Assembly (NCBI GenBank): GCA_963666945.2
Contig: CAXXRT010000017.1
Span: 1-64,000, forward strand
Source: G963666945 sp963666945
GTDB lineage: Bacteria; Bacteroidota; Bacteroidia; Bacteroidales; Marinifilaceae
DNA: 64,000 nucleotides
Direction of reading: 5' to 3'
Part shown: piece by piece, positions 1-11,775 of the stretch
Numbering within the stretch: position 1 is the stretch's first letter
How the letters are laid out: every line of letters starts with the position of its first letter
Position numbers and translations under genes: made by a program
The notes under the pieces: generated by a model
Told to the model about the DNA's origin: nothing
Database searches by the model: none
Seen by the model: the letters and a program-made list of their open reading frames with translations, nothing else

Positions 1-91
1 CTCAATCCTTCTCTTTGTCAGTAGTTTTGCTTCCCTCTCTTTTCGGTCCGTTGACCTTCTCTATCTCTCTGTTATCGTTTGAAAGCGGGGA

Positions 92-123
92 CAAAAGTAT
101 GTCTTTTTTCTTTTCACTCCAAA
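92..123 (-). promoter_or_regulatory. Bacteroidota-type promoter, probable rRNA leader (1)
   Basis: On the minus strand a TTTG (120-123) stands exactly 20 bp before TACTTTTG (92-99), matching the Bacteroidota primary-sigma consensus TTTG-N19-21-TAnnTTTG. It is followed by CCCCGCTTTC, a sequence style I associate with rRNA operon leaders in Bacteroidales. It points out of the window to the left. The box match is direct; the rRNA assignment is inference. Confidence 0.55.
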
Positions 124-294
124 TGTTTCTGAAGTTTTTTTTCAAAAAGTTTTTCGCTTTTGCCTTTCAGTATTTTGTTATCGTTTCAGAGAAAATATCG
201 CTACTGCGAACTTTTCCTTTCTACAATACATCTCAACATCTCAAACCCTCCTATCATCCCTTCTGTTGCCTACCCTCTCTCTCGAAAGCGGATG

Positions 295-326
295 CAAAAT
301 AAGGGCAATTTTCCTTACCAAACAAA
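295..326 (-). promoter_or_regulatory. Bacteroidota-type promoter, probable rRNA leader (2)
   Basis: A second minus-strand element has TTTG (323-326), 21 bp, then TATTTTG (295-301), followed by CATCCGCTTTC, echoing the first promoter. The -7 box is one base short of TAnnTTTG, perhaps another of the single-base indels common in this flank. Tandem promoters are usual before rRNA operons. Confidence 0.45.
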
Positions 327-769
327 TATATCCAACACTTTATTTGAAACTTTTTCTTAACACTCTGATTGTATGAACGATTAATTTCTGCTTTTGTTTT
401 AGAAAATTTCTATTTACAAAAACGATTTCTATAAAATAGACCAAAAACAATAATTTAGCCCCAAAGTAATAGTCGATAATTGATGTCACAATAGACCTCT
501 AATGCAAAACAATTATAAAATTGCCCAAAATATAATACCAATTAATTTTATAAATGTTATGCTTATCAAAATACAAATGATATTATCTCTATCTGAATTT
601 GTGAAATAAAATGTATTTGCAATCCATCTCTTATACTAATAATATCCTTTCATGAACGTTTTCTCAATAATATATTCAAAAACACCAATATTGTTTTTAG
701 GAGAAAACATACGAAAAGAATACTTTATACACCTTTAAAATCAACACAATGAATAAAAACAACAAAAAC

Positions 770-2827
770 TTAATCAACCCTTACTATTCTAACTTCTGTT
801 CTTCTGTTCATTTTTCTCGCTTCTCCAGTATCATATCGTCTACTGGCCTAGAACTTCCATATCCCTTATACTGTAATCTATCTTCCGAAATGCCCCTATT
901 AATTAAAAAAAGATAAACTTCTCTGGCCTCTTTTAAAAGACAACTCCATATTATACTCTTCTATTCCAACATTATCTGTATGACCACCAATCTCTATTTT
1001 TATATTATCATTCAACTCCAGATATTCTTTTAACCTAAACAATTCAAAAAAAGAATCCTCCCTTAAATTAAATGAATCGAATCAAAATAAATATTAGAAA
1101 GATTTACCTCAGAATTTATACAAATTGGATGCAGTAATATATCCTTCCTATTCCTAGAATAAAACACACTATCAGACAAATCTATCTTTTTCAGAATAAA
1201 ATTGATAACCCTTAGCAATCACATTTAAACAAAAAACATCTTTACATGGGAGACATAAAGAATAATTTCCACATACAACCACATCATATATGCCATTAAA
1301 CTCTTCAAAACATGAATATTTACAGACCTTAATTTCTGCACATACATTTTTACCTGTATTTGCATCATAGATGCCTCCATATATATAACAAATAGGACGA
1401 ACTTCAACAGGCTCTGGCAAATAATAATAAAATATATCCCTATCACCCTTCTTTGTCACTGATGAAAAATAGACTGTACTTCCATCGGGAGATACCGCAA
1501 TTCCTGTATATTATCATACCTATTATTTACACCTATATTTACAGGACAACCCCACTTACCATTTTCCATTTCCACCTTATATACATCGTATCCCCCCATC
1601 CCCGGCAGACCCTTTGTTGAAAAGAACAAAGAAGAATTATCAAAATATACAAAAGGAGCCATATCATCATCAGCAGTATTAAAAGATAAAGATACCGGCT
1701 CAGACCAAATCTGCCTCCCATCCTTTAATGTATACAAAAGCCTGGACTCCCATATATCACTTTTGCCCTTTCCTCCTTTTCTATTACTTGCAAAATAAAG
1801 AGTCTTTCCATCAGACGATATGGATGGCTGAGACTCCCATGCTTCTGTATTAACAGGAAAACCAATATTAATCGGCTTAGTCCAGCCATTTTCGCACCGA
1901 CTTGAAAAATAAATATCGAAACGACCATAGCTATCACTCCTGTCGCAGGCAGAAAAATAGATATATTTCCCATCTGCAGTCATAGTAATATTCCCCTCAT
2001 TAGCAGAAGTATTAAAAGGCAAAGAAGTCAGATTTTTCCATAACACTTCACTTCTAGTCTGATTTTTCTTACCCAAGTCTGATTCATCTAATATCCCCCT
2101 ATTTACACCACCCTTCAAATTTTCATCTGTATATTTTTTTTAATGCATCATCTTTATTATTCTTTAAGTCATTTTCAGTAATTAAATTCAGATTATTATT
2201 TAAGCCTCCTTTTACAGCTTTAAAAAGATCTTCATTTTCATATTTACCCTTACCTATTTTTCTGGTAAAATAAAATTCCTCTCCAGAAGCAGAAACAAAT
2301 GGCCAATACTCATCATCATCGGAATTAACAGAAGACAAAGGAAAAAAATCAACACTACCGTAATCTTCAGTCTTTTCCATTATGTATTCACAATTCCTTA
2401 TAGCAATCTCAGCTTTATTCCTTTTATTATTATCAACATATGAATATTTCAGAAAATTATTATAAGAATCGATAGCATACTTATAATATTTCTTTGCAAA
2501 AAATAATTCTGCCAAATTAAAATGAACATTAGGGAAAAAAACAGGAGATATGTATATAGCCTTTTTAAAAGAATTAATCTCACCCATTGTATCCCTGAGT
2601 AAATGTTGAATATCCCCTCTAAGCAGCCACAACTCAACAAAAAGAGAATCATGTTTAGCACATTTTTCAATTTCTATAATCGCATCCTTCGCATCCCTCT
2701 GCCTATAATATCTCAATGCTTTATAGTAATGCTTTTGCGCTTTCTTCGATCTAGTTGTCAATATATTCTGTGAATACGCTCCCAGAAAGAAAAATATAAA
2801 TACAATAAATACAAAATACTTAACCAT
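770..2827 (-). CDS. TPR / PD40 propeller / OmpA-like outer membrane protein (frame disrupted)
   Basis: One gene read through several frames. It starts at 2827 with a signal peptide (MVKYFVFIVFIFFFLGAYSQ), then TPR helices, a PD40 propeller (motifs such as YIYFSACDRSD, TLYFASNRKGGKG, FFSTKGLPGMGGYDVY), a carboxypeptidase-regulatory-like segment and an OmpA-like peptidoglycan-binding domain. In the last, IGGHTDN, RAREVYLFLINRGI, YKGYGSSRPV and NRRTEVRIV are readable after frame correction, ending at a TAA at 770-772. Frames break near 2120, 1457, 1180, 1075 (a tandem GATTC duplication), 925 and 810. The family sits in the outer membrane or periplasm and is common in Bacteroidota, sometimes near type IX secretion or gliding genes. 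No partner gene is adjacent. It is either a pseudogene or, as I think likelier given the flank-wide pattern, an intact gene with sequence errors. Confidence 0.75.
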
Positions 2828-3082
2828 AACTCCAATTAACCAGAAAAAACAGATCTAAAATACAGAAATAAAGAAACCATCAACTTTATCCACAAATAAG
2901 AAAAACACTAACGTTTTCTTGATTCAGCCATTAAAGCAAAAAGAGGATATCCATTACCACAGATACCCTCCCCTATATTTTTAATATCCAAGTCTGATAT
3001 ACTCAATCAAAAGACCTTAGAATAAATCATACAATTCCATATCTTATAAACAAAAATCAAACTATTTTGGACAACATTAATT
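2828..3082. other. Intergenic stretch with an unexplained short minus-strand frame
   Basis: This lies between the OmpA-like gene and rubrerythrin. On the minus strand 2908-3006 is open from a TTG and reads like a protein tail (ending GNGYPLFALMAESRKR then stop), but it has no ATG and I do not recognise it. It could be a remnant of a lost gene. No terminator or RNA is evident. Confidence 0.2.
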
Positions 3083-3662
3083 TTAGTAATTCTCGCTCTT
3101 TAGCTCAAAGTAAGCCTGAGAATGTAGGCACGCAGGACAAGTTTTGGGGGCTTTTTTACCTTCATGAACATATCCACACTTTCTACAGTACCATTTTTGG
3201 GATTCTTCACTTTCAAAAACCTTTTCTTCATTAAGATTATTCAATAGTTTAGTATATCTTTCTTCATGCATTGCCTCAACCTTAGCTATCATTCTCCAAG
3301 CAATTGCTATTTCTTTAAACCCTTCTTCCTCTGCAACATCTGCAAACTCAGGATAAAGTTCAGTCCACTCCTCATTTTCACCTTCAGCAGCAGCCTTTAG
3401 ATTCTCAGCAGTATTACCTATCACACCAGCAGGATAAGCAGCTGTAATTTCAACCATCCCTCCTTCTAGGAAGCTAAAAAATCTTTTTTGCATGCATATA
3501 TTCCTGTTCTGCTGTCTCCATAAATATTGCAGCAATTTGCTCTAAACCTTCTTCTCTGGCCTGTTTTGCAAACATTGTATATCTGCCTCTCGCCTGAGAT
3601 TCCCCTGCAAAAGACTTAAGTAAATTCTGTTCTGTACGAGTAGCTTTTACTGATTTGTTCAT
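3083..3662 (-). CDS. rbr: Rubrerythrin (one frameshift)
   Basis: Rubrerythrin is a non-haem diiron peroxidase that reduces hydrogen peroxide in the cytoplasm of anaerobes, fed by electrons through its rubredoxin domain. The start at 3662 gives the canonical ferritin-like beginning (TRTEQNLLKSFAGESQARGR). After correction of one base in a T run near 3487 the frame continues through FLEGGMVEITAAYPAGVIG, AAAEGENEEWTELYP and the second diiron helix. It ends in a C-terminal rubredoxin site with CRKC and CPAC. Corrected length is about 192 residues, normal for the family. It begins 11 bp after the pdxA stop and is probably cotranscribed with it. The break is T6 where T5 is needed. Confidence 0.9.
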
Positions 3663-3673
3663 AATATTATAAT

Positions 3674-4790
3674 TTAATCTTCATTTGTTTGCTCTGTATC
3701 TTCTAAATCCTCAACATTAGGTTCTGGTTCGTTGGGGTTAACAACCGCTATTTCATAATGCTGCAAAGGATCTTTAGAAATTTCTTCATTTATTACTCTG
3801 TTTCTATATACATCTATAGCAAGATACAATGCATTTCTAAAACCTTCTTCCGATGCTATCCCCTTTCCTACAACCTCATAAGCAGTTCCATGAGCAGGAG
3901 ATGTACGCACTTTAGGCAATCCCGCAGTAAATACCACGCCCCTGTTATCTTCAAGAGTTTTAAAAGGAATCATTCCCTGATCGTGATACATGGCAAGAAC
4001 GGCATCGAACTTTTTAAAAACTTCCGGCTCCAAAGAAACCATCAGCCGAAAAAGGCCCAATAGCCATAATTCCCTCTTCCCTTGCTTTTTCAATAGCAGG
4101 AATAATAATCTTAGCTTCCTCTTCTCCCCACATTCCTTTATCTCCAAGATGAGGATTTAATCCTAGCACTGCAATTTTAGGCTTTCTTATAGAGAAATCA
4201 AACTCCAAAGAGTTATGCATTATACGAAGTTTCTCCAATATATTCTCTACAGTAATATTATTTGCAAGCTTTGACATAGGAACATGCCCTGTAACTACAC
4301 CTATCTTAACAGATGAACCAACAAGAATGGTCATTGTTTTTTCTGCATTCATTCTCTCCGAAAGATATTCGGTATGACCCGCATAATCAATCTTATTAGC
4401 ATAAACAGAATGCTTATTTACCGGGGCTGTAACCAATACATCAATAGCACCTTTCTTAAGATGATCTGTTGCTAACTCAATAGCTTTAAAGGCCGATTCT
4501 CCTGAAACAAGAGACTCTTTCCCAAGCTCTACCTTAACAGTATCTCCCAGACAATTAATAATATTAACCCTCTTAAAATTAGCCTCATGAGGATGATTAA
4601 TATTATTCAAACTAAAATTCTCAATATTCAGGGCTTTTCTATGATAAGCTGCAACCTTAGGTGAACCATAAATAACGGGAGTACAAAACTCCAGTATACG
4701 ATTATCCATTAATGTTTTCATAATAACCTCATAACCTATACCGTTAATGTCTCCCTGGGTTATTCCAACCTTTAAAACAGATTCTTTCAT
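3674..4790 (-). CDS. pdxA: 4-hydroxythreonine-4-phosphate dehydrogenase (one frameshift)
   Basis: PdxA oxidises 4-phosphohydroxy-L-threonine with NAD in the DXP-dependent pyridoxal phosphate pathway. Visible family motifs are GITQGDINGIGYEV at the N terminus, VTAPVNKHSV, GHTEYLSERM, VTGHVPMS, LNPHLGDKG and, after the break, MYHDQGMIPFKTL and SPAHGTAYEVVGKG. The histidines in GHTE, NPHLGD and AHGTA are the metal ligands known for the family. The frame breaks at T5-A5 near 4011-4020; one extra T joins FGAGSF to KKFDAVLAMYHDQG. The tail is unusually acidic (ending EDLEDTEQTNED). It has a good promoter at 4813-4843 and is followed closely by rubrerythrin. Confidence 0.92.
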
Positions 4791-4812
4791 TCAAAATAAT
4801 TTTAATACTTGA

Positions 4813-4843
4813 CAAAGTTAAATAATTTTTAGGCATTATCAAA
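4813..4843 (-). promoter_or_regulatory. pdxA-rbr promoter
   Basis: Minus strand: TTTG (4840-4843), 19 bp, TAACTTTG (4813-4820), a full match to the Bacteroidota consensus. The start codon of pdxA lies about 22 bp downstream of the -7 box. Confidence 0.6.
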
Positions 4844-5032
4844 TTACTTATTTTAAGCAATACAACAATACTTTTTACCAAATAAATTCAAAACATTTTT
4901 ATTAACAGCTCGTATTCGAACAAAGCCTATGAAATCATGTACACTATCGAACAAAATATAAAATACTGATATTAATATATTAACAAATTAATATATTTTT
5001 CATAATTTCAAAAAAATATTAAAATAAATATC

Positions 5033-8000
5033 ATGAAATCAATAAGTATTATTTCTCTTCTCACTATTCTATTACTAAGCACAGCAGCTATAGCACAAAA
5101 AGAAACAAGACTGTTTAATTTCCCAAGCATCAACAACAATAAAATTGCCTTTTCATATGCAGGCGACATCTATATTGTCAGCAGCGAAGGAGGTATTGCA
5201 CGAAAACTCACCTCACACGAAGGCTACGAAATGTTTCCAAAATTTTCTCCAGATGGAAAACAAATCGCCTTCACCGGTCAATACGACGGAAATACAGAAG
5301 TGTTTTTAATTCCATCCGAAGGAGGCACACCTAGAAGATTAACATTCACCTCAACACTTAGCAGAGATGACCTTGGAGACAGAATGGGACCCAATAACAT
5401 AGTAATGGACTGGACTCCAGATGGCAAAAGCATAACCTTTCGTTCAAGAAGACATACATTTAATTCATTCACAGGACAATTGTTCAATGTTTCAGCAAAG
5501 GGAGGTGTTTGTAAAGAAATACCTTTAAAAGACGGAGGATTCTGCAGTTGGTCACCAGATGGTGAAAAATTAGCATACAACAACATATTCAGGGAATTCC
5601 GCACATGGAAACGCTACAAAGGAGGAATGGCCGACGATATCAGAATCTTTAATACAAAAACAAAAGAATCTACAAAGATCACCGATAATCCAAGTCAGGA
5701 TATTATCCCAATGTGGGCTAGCAATGGAAAAGAAATATTTTATATTTCTGACAGAGACGCAACAATGAACATGTATGTGTACAATACAGAAACAAAAGAA
5801 ACAAATCAGCTTACAAATTTCTCTGAGTATGACATAAAATTTCCTTCCATAGGAAAAAATAATATAGTATTCTCAAACGGAGGATATATTTACAAACTTA
5901 ATACAGACACTAAAGAATATAAAAAAGTTGAAATCAAGATAGCTAATGACAATATCTATTCAAGACCCAAATTAAAGGATGTAAGTAAAAACATAACTAC
6001 AGTAGCCATTTCCCCCCATGGCGAAAGAATAGCTATATGTGCACGAGGAGATATATTCTCCGTTCCCACATCAGAAGGAATAACATACAATCTTAACAAT
6101 TCATGCGAAGCAAACGACAGAGATTGTACCTGGTCCCCAAATGGGAAATACATAGCTTATATTTCAGACAAAGACGGAGAGTTCCAAATATATTTACATA
6201 TAGTAAATTCAAATAAGAAAGACATACAGTTAACTAAAAAATTCAAGACATACATTTTCAATATTAAATGGTCACCAGATAGCAAATATATACTTTGGAA
6301 CGACAAGGAAAACCGCCTACAATTAACCAATATCAACACAAAAAACACAAAAACAATAGAAAAATCAGCAATTTCGCCAATACATCAGTTCAACTGGTCT
6401 CCCGACAGCAAATGGATAACATATACAAGCCCGGAAAAGACCATGAGCAAAGTAATGCTATACAACCTAAAAGACAAAATAAAAAATTCGGTTACAAAAG
6501 GATGGTTCGATTCATCTGCTCCCAATTTCAGTGCCGACGGTAAGTATCTGGTATTTGCATCAAGCAGAACATTTTCTCCCATATATAGCAATACAGAGTG
6601 GAATCACGCCTATAACAATATGGAAAAATTATATCTGGTAACTTTGAGAAAAGATACTCCATCGCCATTTGAACTTAAAAATGATACAGTCAAAATTAAT
6701 GAAGAAAAGGAAGATAAAATCAAAAAGGTGGAAAACGGAAAAAAGGATGAGAAAGAAACAGATACAAATATCGACATTGATGGACTACAAGACAGAATAG
6801 TAGAAATACCTGTTACGGCTTCAAATTATCACTCTATTCATCTAATTAACGACAAGATATACTACAAAAGATGGGGCAACCAAAAAGGCGATTACCTTTA
6901 CGATCTAAAAACCAAGAAAGAAACCCCCATTGAAGCAGAAATATTTTTCTCACCAGGTTACAAAAAAGCTCTTGCAAAGAAAAATGCCAAAATGCAGATC
7001 ATTGATTTACCAACATCAAAAATTGATATTACAAAACCTATCGATCTAAGTGGATTAAAAAAACAAATTGATTACCACAAAGAATGGACTCAGATTTACG
7101 ATGAAAGCTGGAGACAAATGAGAGATTTTTTCTATTCACCTACCATGCACGGTTTAGATTGGAATAAAATGTATGGACGATATAGACAATTGCTTCCATA
7201 TGTTAATCACCGCACAGACCTTACTCTACTATTAGGGGAATTAATAGGAGAATTAAATGTGGGACATGCCTATTCTGCAAACGGTGAACATCCTATGCCA
7301 GAGAGAATAAATATGGGTCTTCTTGGAGCAAAATTCAATAAAGATAAGTCAGGATTCTTCAAGATAACAAAAATTCTTAAAGGCACCAACTGGAATAATG
7401 ACACAAAATCACCATTAAAAGAAATAGGTATCAACATAAACGAAGGAGATTTCATACTGGCCATAAATGGGAAATCTCTTGAAGATATTGACAACATCTA
7501 CGAATGTCTTATTAATATGGCAGACAAAGAAGTCGAACTCACAGTAAACACCAAGGCCGACTTTGAAGGAAGCAGAAAAACAATAGTGAAACCTATTTCC
7601 GATGAAGGACCTCTATATTACTACAACTGGGTACAAAACAATATTGAGAAAGTAAATAATGCCACTAATGGAACAGTTGGATACATACATATACCAGATA
7701 TGGGACCTGATGGGCTAAATGAATTTGTCAAACACTATTACCCTCAACTGACTAAAAAAGCACTTATCATTGACGACAGAGGTAATGGAGGAGGAAATGT
7801 ATCTCCAATGATAACAGAAAGACTAAAAAGAACTGCAACTTTCTTTACTATGCATACAAACCACAAAAGAAGGAAGTATAAATCCTGTTGGAACCTTTAT
7901 AGGCCCTAAAGTATTATTAATAAACCAATATTCTGCTTCAGACGGTGATTTATTCCCCTATCGGTTTAAATACAATAAACTAGGGAAAGTTATTGGAAAA

Positions 8001-8287
8001 AGAACATGGGGAGGTGTTGTCGGCTATAGCGGATATATTAGTGTAGTAGATGGCGGCCATATTGTTACCCCATCATATGCACCCTACGCAGCAGACGGAA
8101 GTGAATTTATAATTGAAGGACGCGGAGTTACTCCTGACATAGAGATAGATAACGATCCATATAAAGAATTCATGGGAGAAGATAAGCAACTTAATAAAGC
8201 CATTGAGGTTATACTTCAAGAACTAAAAGCTAAAGGTAAAGAAATTCCACCAATCCAGCTTTCCCTGATAAATCCCCCAAAAAATAA
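5033..8287 (+). CDS. Tricorn-like S41 protease with PD40 propeller and PDZ domain (frameshifted)
   Basis: This is an exported serine protease of the tricorn/S41 type. It has a signal peptide (about 1-21, ending AAIAQ), a long PD40 beta-propeller with repeated FSPDGKQIAF-type blades, a Lys/Glu-rich linker around residues 555-580, the core domain with GELNVGHAYS, a PDZ domain, then the S41 catalytic region. The nucleophile is in NQYSASDGDLF and the conserved Glu in IIEGRGVTPDI. The frame breaks near 7865 (A4 for A3) just before the catalytic serine, and again near 8255, after which the expected tail PAFPDKSPKK and a TAA at 8285 appear. Corrected length is about 1,085 residues, usual for the family. 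It is probably involved in turnover of oligopeptides in the envelope. It is monocistronic, with a strong terminator directly after. Confidence 0.88.
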
Positions 8288-8291
8288 TAAT

Positions 8292-8329
8292 AAAAAGAAA
8301 GAGTCCGGGGCCACGGACTCTTTCTTTTT
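8292..8329. terminator. Strong intrinsic terminator after the tricorn-like gene
   Basis: A perfect 16-bp stem (8292-8307 with 8314-8329) encloses the loop GGGCCA, with the arm ending in a T-rich run. It begins 4 bp after the restored stop codon and is symmetrical enough to work on both strands. Confidence 0.85.
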
Positions 8330-8330
8330 A

Positions 8331-8360
8331 ACTCAAAACTCCTATATTAAAGTTTTGAGT
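8331..8360. repeat. Second hairpin, 10-bp stem
   Basis: ACTCAAAACT (8331-8340) pairs perfectly with AGTTTTGAGT (8351-8360) around a 10-nt loop, immediately after the terminator. There is no T tract, so its role is unknown; it may be part of a compound termination region. Confidence 0.5.
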
Positions 8361-8395
8361 CAATTGATGTACATATCCATATCCACAAATTATTT

Positions 8396-8579
8396 TCAAG
8401 AATAAACAGACATCATTCCATTCACATCTGTCCAAATCTCAAGATGATCTGCCCCCCAAAGAAGCAGCAATAAGAGCAGCTGATAAATCAGATCCTCCTC
8501 TCCCCAAAGAAGTTGTATACCCATCTTTAGTCTTTCCACAAAATCCATTTACAACTTTTATGCCTAAAAGGCCGTTCTT
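8396..8579 (-). pseudogene. Aspartokinase remnant
   Basis: Minus-strand translation gives KVVNGFCGKTKDGYTTSLG, then RGGSDLSAALIAASLG and, after removing one G from a G6 run near 8452-8457, ADHLEIWTDVNGMMSVYS and a stop. This is the middle of the aspartate kinase catalytic domain, where GFxGKTKDG, LGRGGSD and IWTDVNGMM are signatures. Both the N-terminal KFGG region and everything after the nucleotide-binding site are missing, so only about 60 residues remain. It is wedged between two terminator hairpins and its first codons lie inside one of them, so it is not an expressed gene. Confidence 0.7.
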
Positions 8580-8596
8580 AAAAAAGAACGGCCTTT
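8567..8596. terminator. secDF terminator
   Basis: A 13-bp perfect stem (8567-8579 with 8584-8596, AAAGGCCGTTCTT and its complement) with a 4-nt loop lies 25 bp beyond the secDF stop on the minus strand. Confidence 0.7.
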
Positions 8597-8620
8597 GATC
8601 TATAATGTAAAATTACATTC

Positions 8621-11600
8621 TTATTTATTTCCTTTTTTCTTAGCAACAGCAGCAGCAACTCTTCTAGTTGTATCGTGTGCGATAGGGGTAGCAATAAACA
8701 ATGAAGAATAAGTACCTATTACCACACCAACTAGCAAGGGCAAATGTAAATCCTTTAATTGAAGTACCACCGAAGATAAATATCGCAAGCAACACAACAA
8801 ATGTTGAAAGAGATGTTACATAAATGTACGGCGAAGTGTAGAGTTTAAAGCACTATCGGTCACCCTCTACCTCATCACGCTTAGGATGAAGTTTTAGATA
8901 CTCACGAATACGGTCAAATACAACCACTGTATCGTTTATAGAGTAACCTACTACAGTCAGGATAGCAGCAATAAATGCCTGATCAATCTCAAGAGAGAAA
9001 GGCAACTACTCCGTAGAACAGAGAGAATATACCCAATACAATAATAGTATCGTGAGCAAGAGCAACAATAGCACCAAGGCCGTACTGCCACTTAGTAAAA
9101 CGACCCATTATATAAAGGAAGATGACAGCAAGAGCAAACAGTATAGACCAGATAGCAGCCTGACGAATATCATCGGCTATAGTAGGCCCCACTTTTTGTG
9201 ACTGCTTTCTGTTTACTTCCATAAACTCAGCCTTCGTTTTACCATCATTCAAATAAGGCTTAAGACCTTGATAAAGCAAATTTCTCAACCTCATCATCCA
9301 CCTCTGTATCTTTTTCTGCAATCTTATATTTTGTAGCGATCTTAACCTGATTACCTGCACCAAAGGTCTTAACCTCAGGAGCCTGACCATAAACACCAGC
9401 TAACGTTTGAGCTACATCTTCTACGGGCACAGTCTTATCAAGCTGTACAACGTAAGTTCTACCACCTGTAAAGTCAATACCCTGATTCAATCCGCGAACG
9501 CCTAAAGAAACAATTGAAATTCCGACAACAATAGCCGAGATAACGTAGAACATTCTGCGCTTCTCAAGAAATTTAATATCGCTATTTTCTTAACCACCCA
9601 TCGGTCATACTTGTTGTAAACGAAACAGATTTTGTTCTTAGAAGCACGTCTGTCAAGTATTAATCTGGTAATAAAAATAGCACAGAATAAAGATGAGAAT
9701 ATACCAATAATAAGCGTAGTAGCAAAACCTTTAATAGGACCTTCACCAAAAACGTAAAGAATAAAACCTGTTAATAAAGTAGTGATGTTACCATCTATAA
9801 TTGCAGAATAAGCATTATTATAACCATCCTTGATAGCAAGTTTAAGTCCTTTTCCAGCTCTAAGTTCTTCCTGAATCCTTTCGAAAATAAGTACGTTAGC
9901 ATCCACCGACATACCGATAGTAAGCACTATACCCGCAATACCTGGTAATGTCAGAACAGCACCTAAAGATGCAAGAACACCAAAAATAAAGAACAGGTTA
10001 GCAATAAGAGCTAAGTTTGCTGCGAAACCAGCACCCTTACTATAGAAGAACAGCATGTAGAACAATACTAATGAAAAAGCAATAATAAACGACCACATAC
10101 CAGACTGGATAGACTCTTTTCCTAAAGAAGGACCAACAATCTCTTCTGATATAATACGAGCAGGAGCAGGCAATTTACCTGATTTAAGAATGTTTGCAAG
10201 GTCTTTACCCTCAGCAACAGTAAAGTTTCCGGTAATAGAAGAATTACCTCCCTTAATCTCTGTATTTACCCTAGGAGCAGAATACACATAACCATCAAGA
10301 ACAATAGCTATACAACGCCCAATATTGTCTTTAGTCATACGGGCCCAAGTCTTGGCTCCTTCACCACTCATTGACATAGAAACCTCAACCTCAGCCTGAG
10401 ACTGACCGAATCCCTGACGCGCACTCACAACAGCATCACCATCAAGAGGAGCCTTCTGATTACGAGTAGTAACTTTTATTGCATGTAACTCAAGAATCCC
10501 TTCACCCTTAGCCCAATCCGGAGCTTTAACACCCCACATTAAACGAACGTTTCTTGGGAATAGAGATTTTATCTGGGCTTTGGCAAGAATCATATTTACT
10601 TTTGCAGTATCTCTGGAAAAAGCATAACCCACAACGGATCCCTGAGCCAAATCACCACCTCTTCCTGTCATTGGTTTCAATACAGAAAATAATGGATATC
10701 TTTTAGCCAGTTCCTCTTCGTTCTGGAAAGAAGCAAGAGAATCATTTTTAACAGAATCCTGTAGCTCACTCATCAGACCTTCTTCTTTCTCTGCCTTGTT
10801 GTCTTCCTTAGCTTCTTCTTTTATTTCTTTTCCATTATTTAGAGTAGCCTCAGCGTCTTTTATCTCTCTTAATTTTTCATTAGCTTTAAGCAGGTAAGGA
10901 TACACTTCAGCATTTTCGTATGTCTCCCAAAATTCAAGAGCAGCAGTACCCTGAAGTAACTTACGAACCCTTTCAGGATCTTTTATGCCAGGAAGTTCAA
11001 CGATTATACGACCTGAAATATCAGCTTTCGTAATATTCGGCTGAGCAACACCAAAACGGTCGATACGAGTACGTAGAATATTAAAAGTATTATCGATAGC
11101 TCCGTTAGCCTCCTGTCTGATAACCTTAATTACATCCTCATTACTGGCACCATATTTAATTTTATCTTTTAATTCAATATTACCAAAATATCAGGAGAAG
11201 ACAATTTAGCGTTAGGGTCGATAGACTCAAAAGCCCTGGCAAAAAGAGTCACGAAGTCTTCCTGACTATCTTCCTGCATTTTCTTAGCCTGAGAAATAGC
11301 CTTATTGAATGTAGGATCCTGTGAATGGTTCGCAAGTGATTTAATCAAATCAACCACATCAACCTCCATCGTCACGTTCATCCCACCTTTAAGGTCAAGA
11401 CCAAGATTTAATTCCAACTCTTTACATTCCTTATAGGTAAATTCCTTAATACCGAAGAAATTGTAAACTGACTCGCCCGCAAATACTGTCTAAATAAGCT
11501 TGCTCTTTCTGGATATCACCCATAGCAAACTCACGAGCATCATTTTCAACGCTTTTTGTCTTAAACGTAAAATACAACTGATATAAACTCACTAGAGCAA

Positions 11601-11640
11601 AAGCAATAGCAAGTAATCTTATCGCACCTTTATTCTGCAT
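8621..11640 (-). CDS. secDF: Protein translocase SecD-SecF fusion (multiple frameshifts)
   Basis: This membrane protein uses the proton gradient to pull exported proteins through SecYEG. Start at 11640 gives MQNKGAIRLLAIAFALVSLY with the first membrane span. SecD follows: LGLDLKGGMNVTMEV, ISGRIIVELPGIKDPERV, a long charged insert, DGYVYSAPRVNTEI, SGKLPAPARI, GMSVDANVLIFERIQEELR. Then comes SecF: GIDFTGGRTYVVQLD, VGPTIADDIRQAA, GYSINDTVVVFDRIREYL and the tail TPIAHDTTRRV ending at 8621. Corrected length is about 1,005 residues, normal for the Bacteroidota fusion. Frames break near 11490 (T3 for T2), 11177 (T4 for T5), 9590 (A4 for A5), 9280, 8997, 8865, 8820 and 8738, nearly all single bases in short homopolymers. 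SecDF is normally needed for healthy growth, which argues that these are sequence errors. Confidence 0.92.
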
Positions 11641-11694
11641 GTGATCTTAGGTTTTTATAATTTGTTAATTTTATAGACTTTCCAAAATGTCGGA

Positions 11695-11702
11695 CAAATA
11701 TA
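11695..11702 (-). promoter_or_regulatory. Putative -7 box for secDF
   Basis: TATATTTG on the minus strand matches TAnnTTTG, 55 bp before the secDF start. I find no clear TTTG at the right distance upstream, so this is only a half-supported promoter. Confidence 0.3.
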
Positions 11703-11775
11703 TTAATTTTTTTAAAACATACACTGATATATTGTCAGCAATAAACAAAAAAATTATAATCTCAAAACATAAATT

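Larger units (their letters stand above)
1..769. other. Left-edge non-coding stretch
   Basis: I see no convincing gene here. The open frames on the plus strand (about 15-360) are rich in Phe, Ser and Leu and lie over two minus-strand promoter-like elements, so I take them as chance. Positions 360-769 are very AT-rich with no clear coding pattern. The only structure I can support is the promoter pair described separately. Confidence 0.5.

Noticed and set aside
15..360. Two plus-strand frames at the left edge (95 and 66 codons)
   Set aside because: Low-complexity Phe/Ser/Leu text over two minus-strand promoters.
2908..3006. Short minus-strand frame ending GNGYPLFALMAESRKR
   Set aside because: No ATG and no recognised family; may be a gene remnant but cannot be supported.
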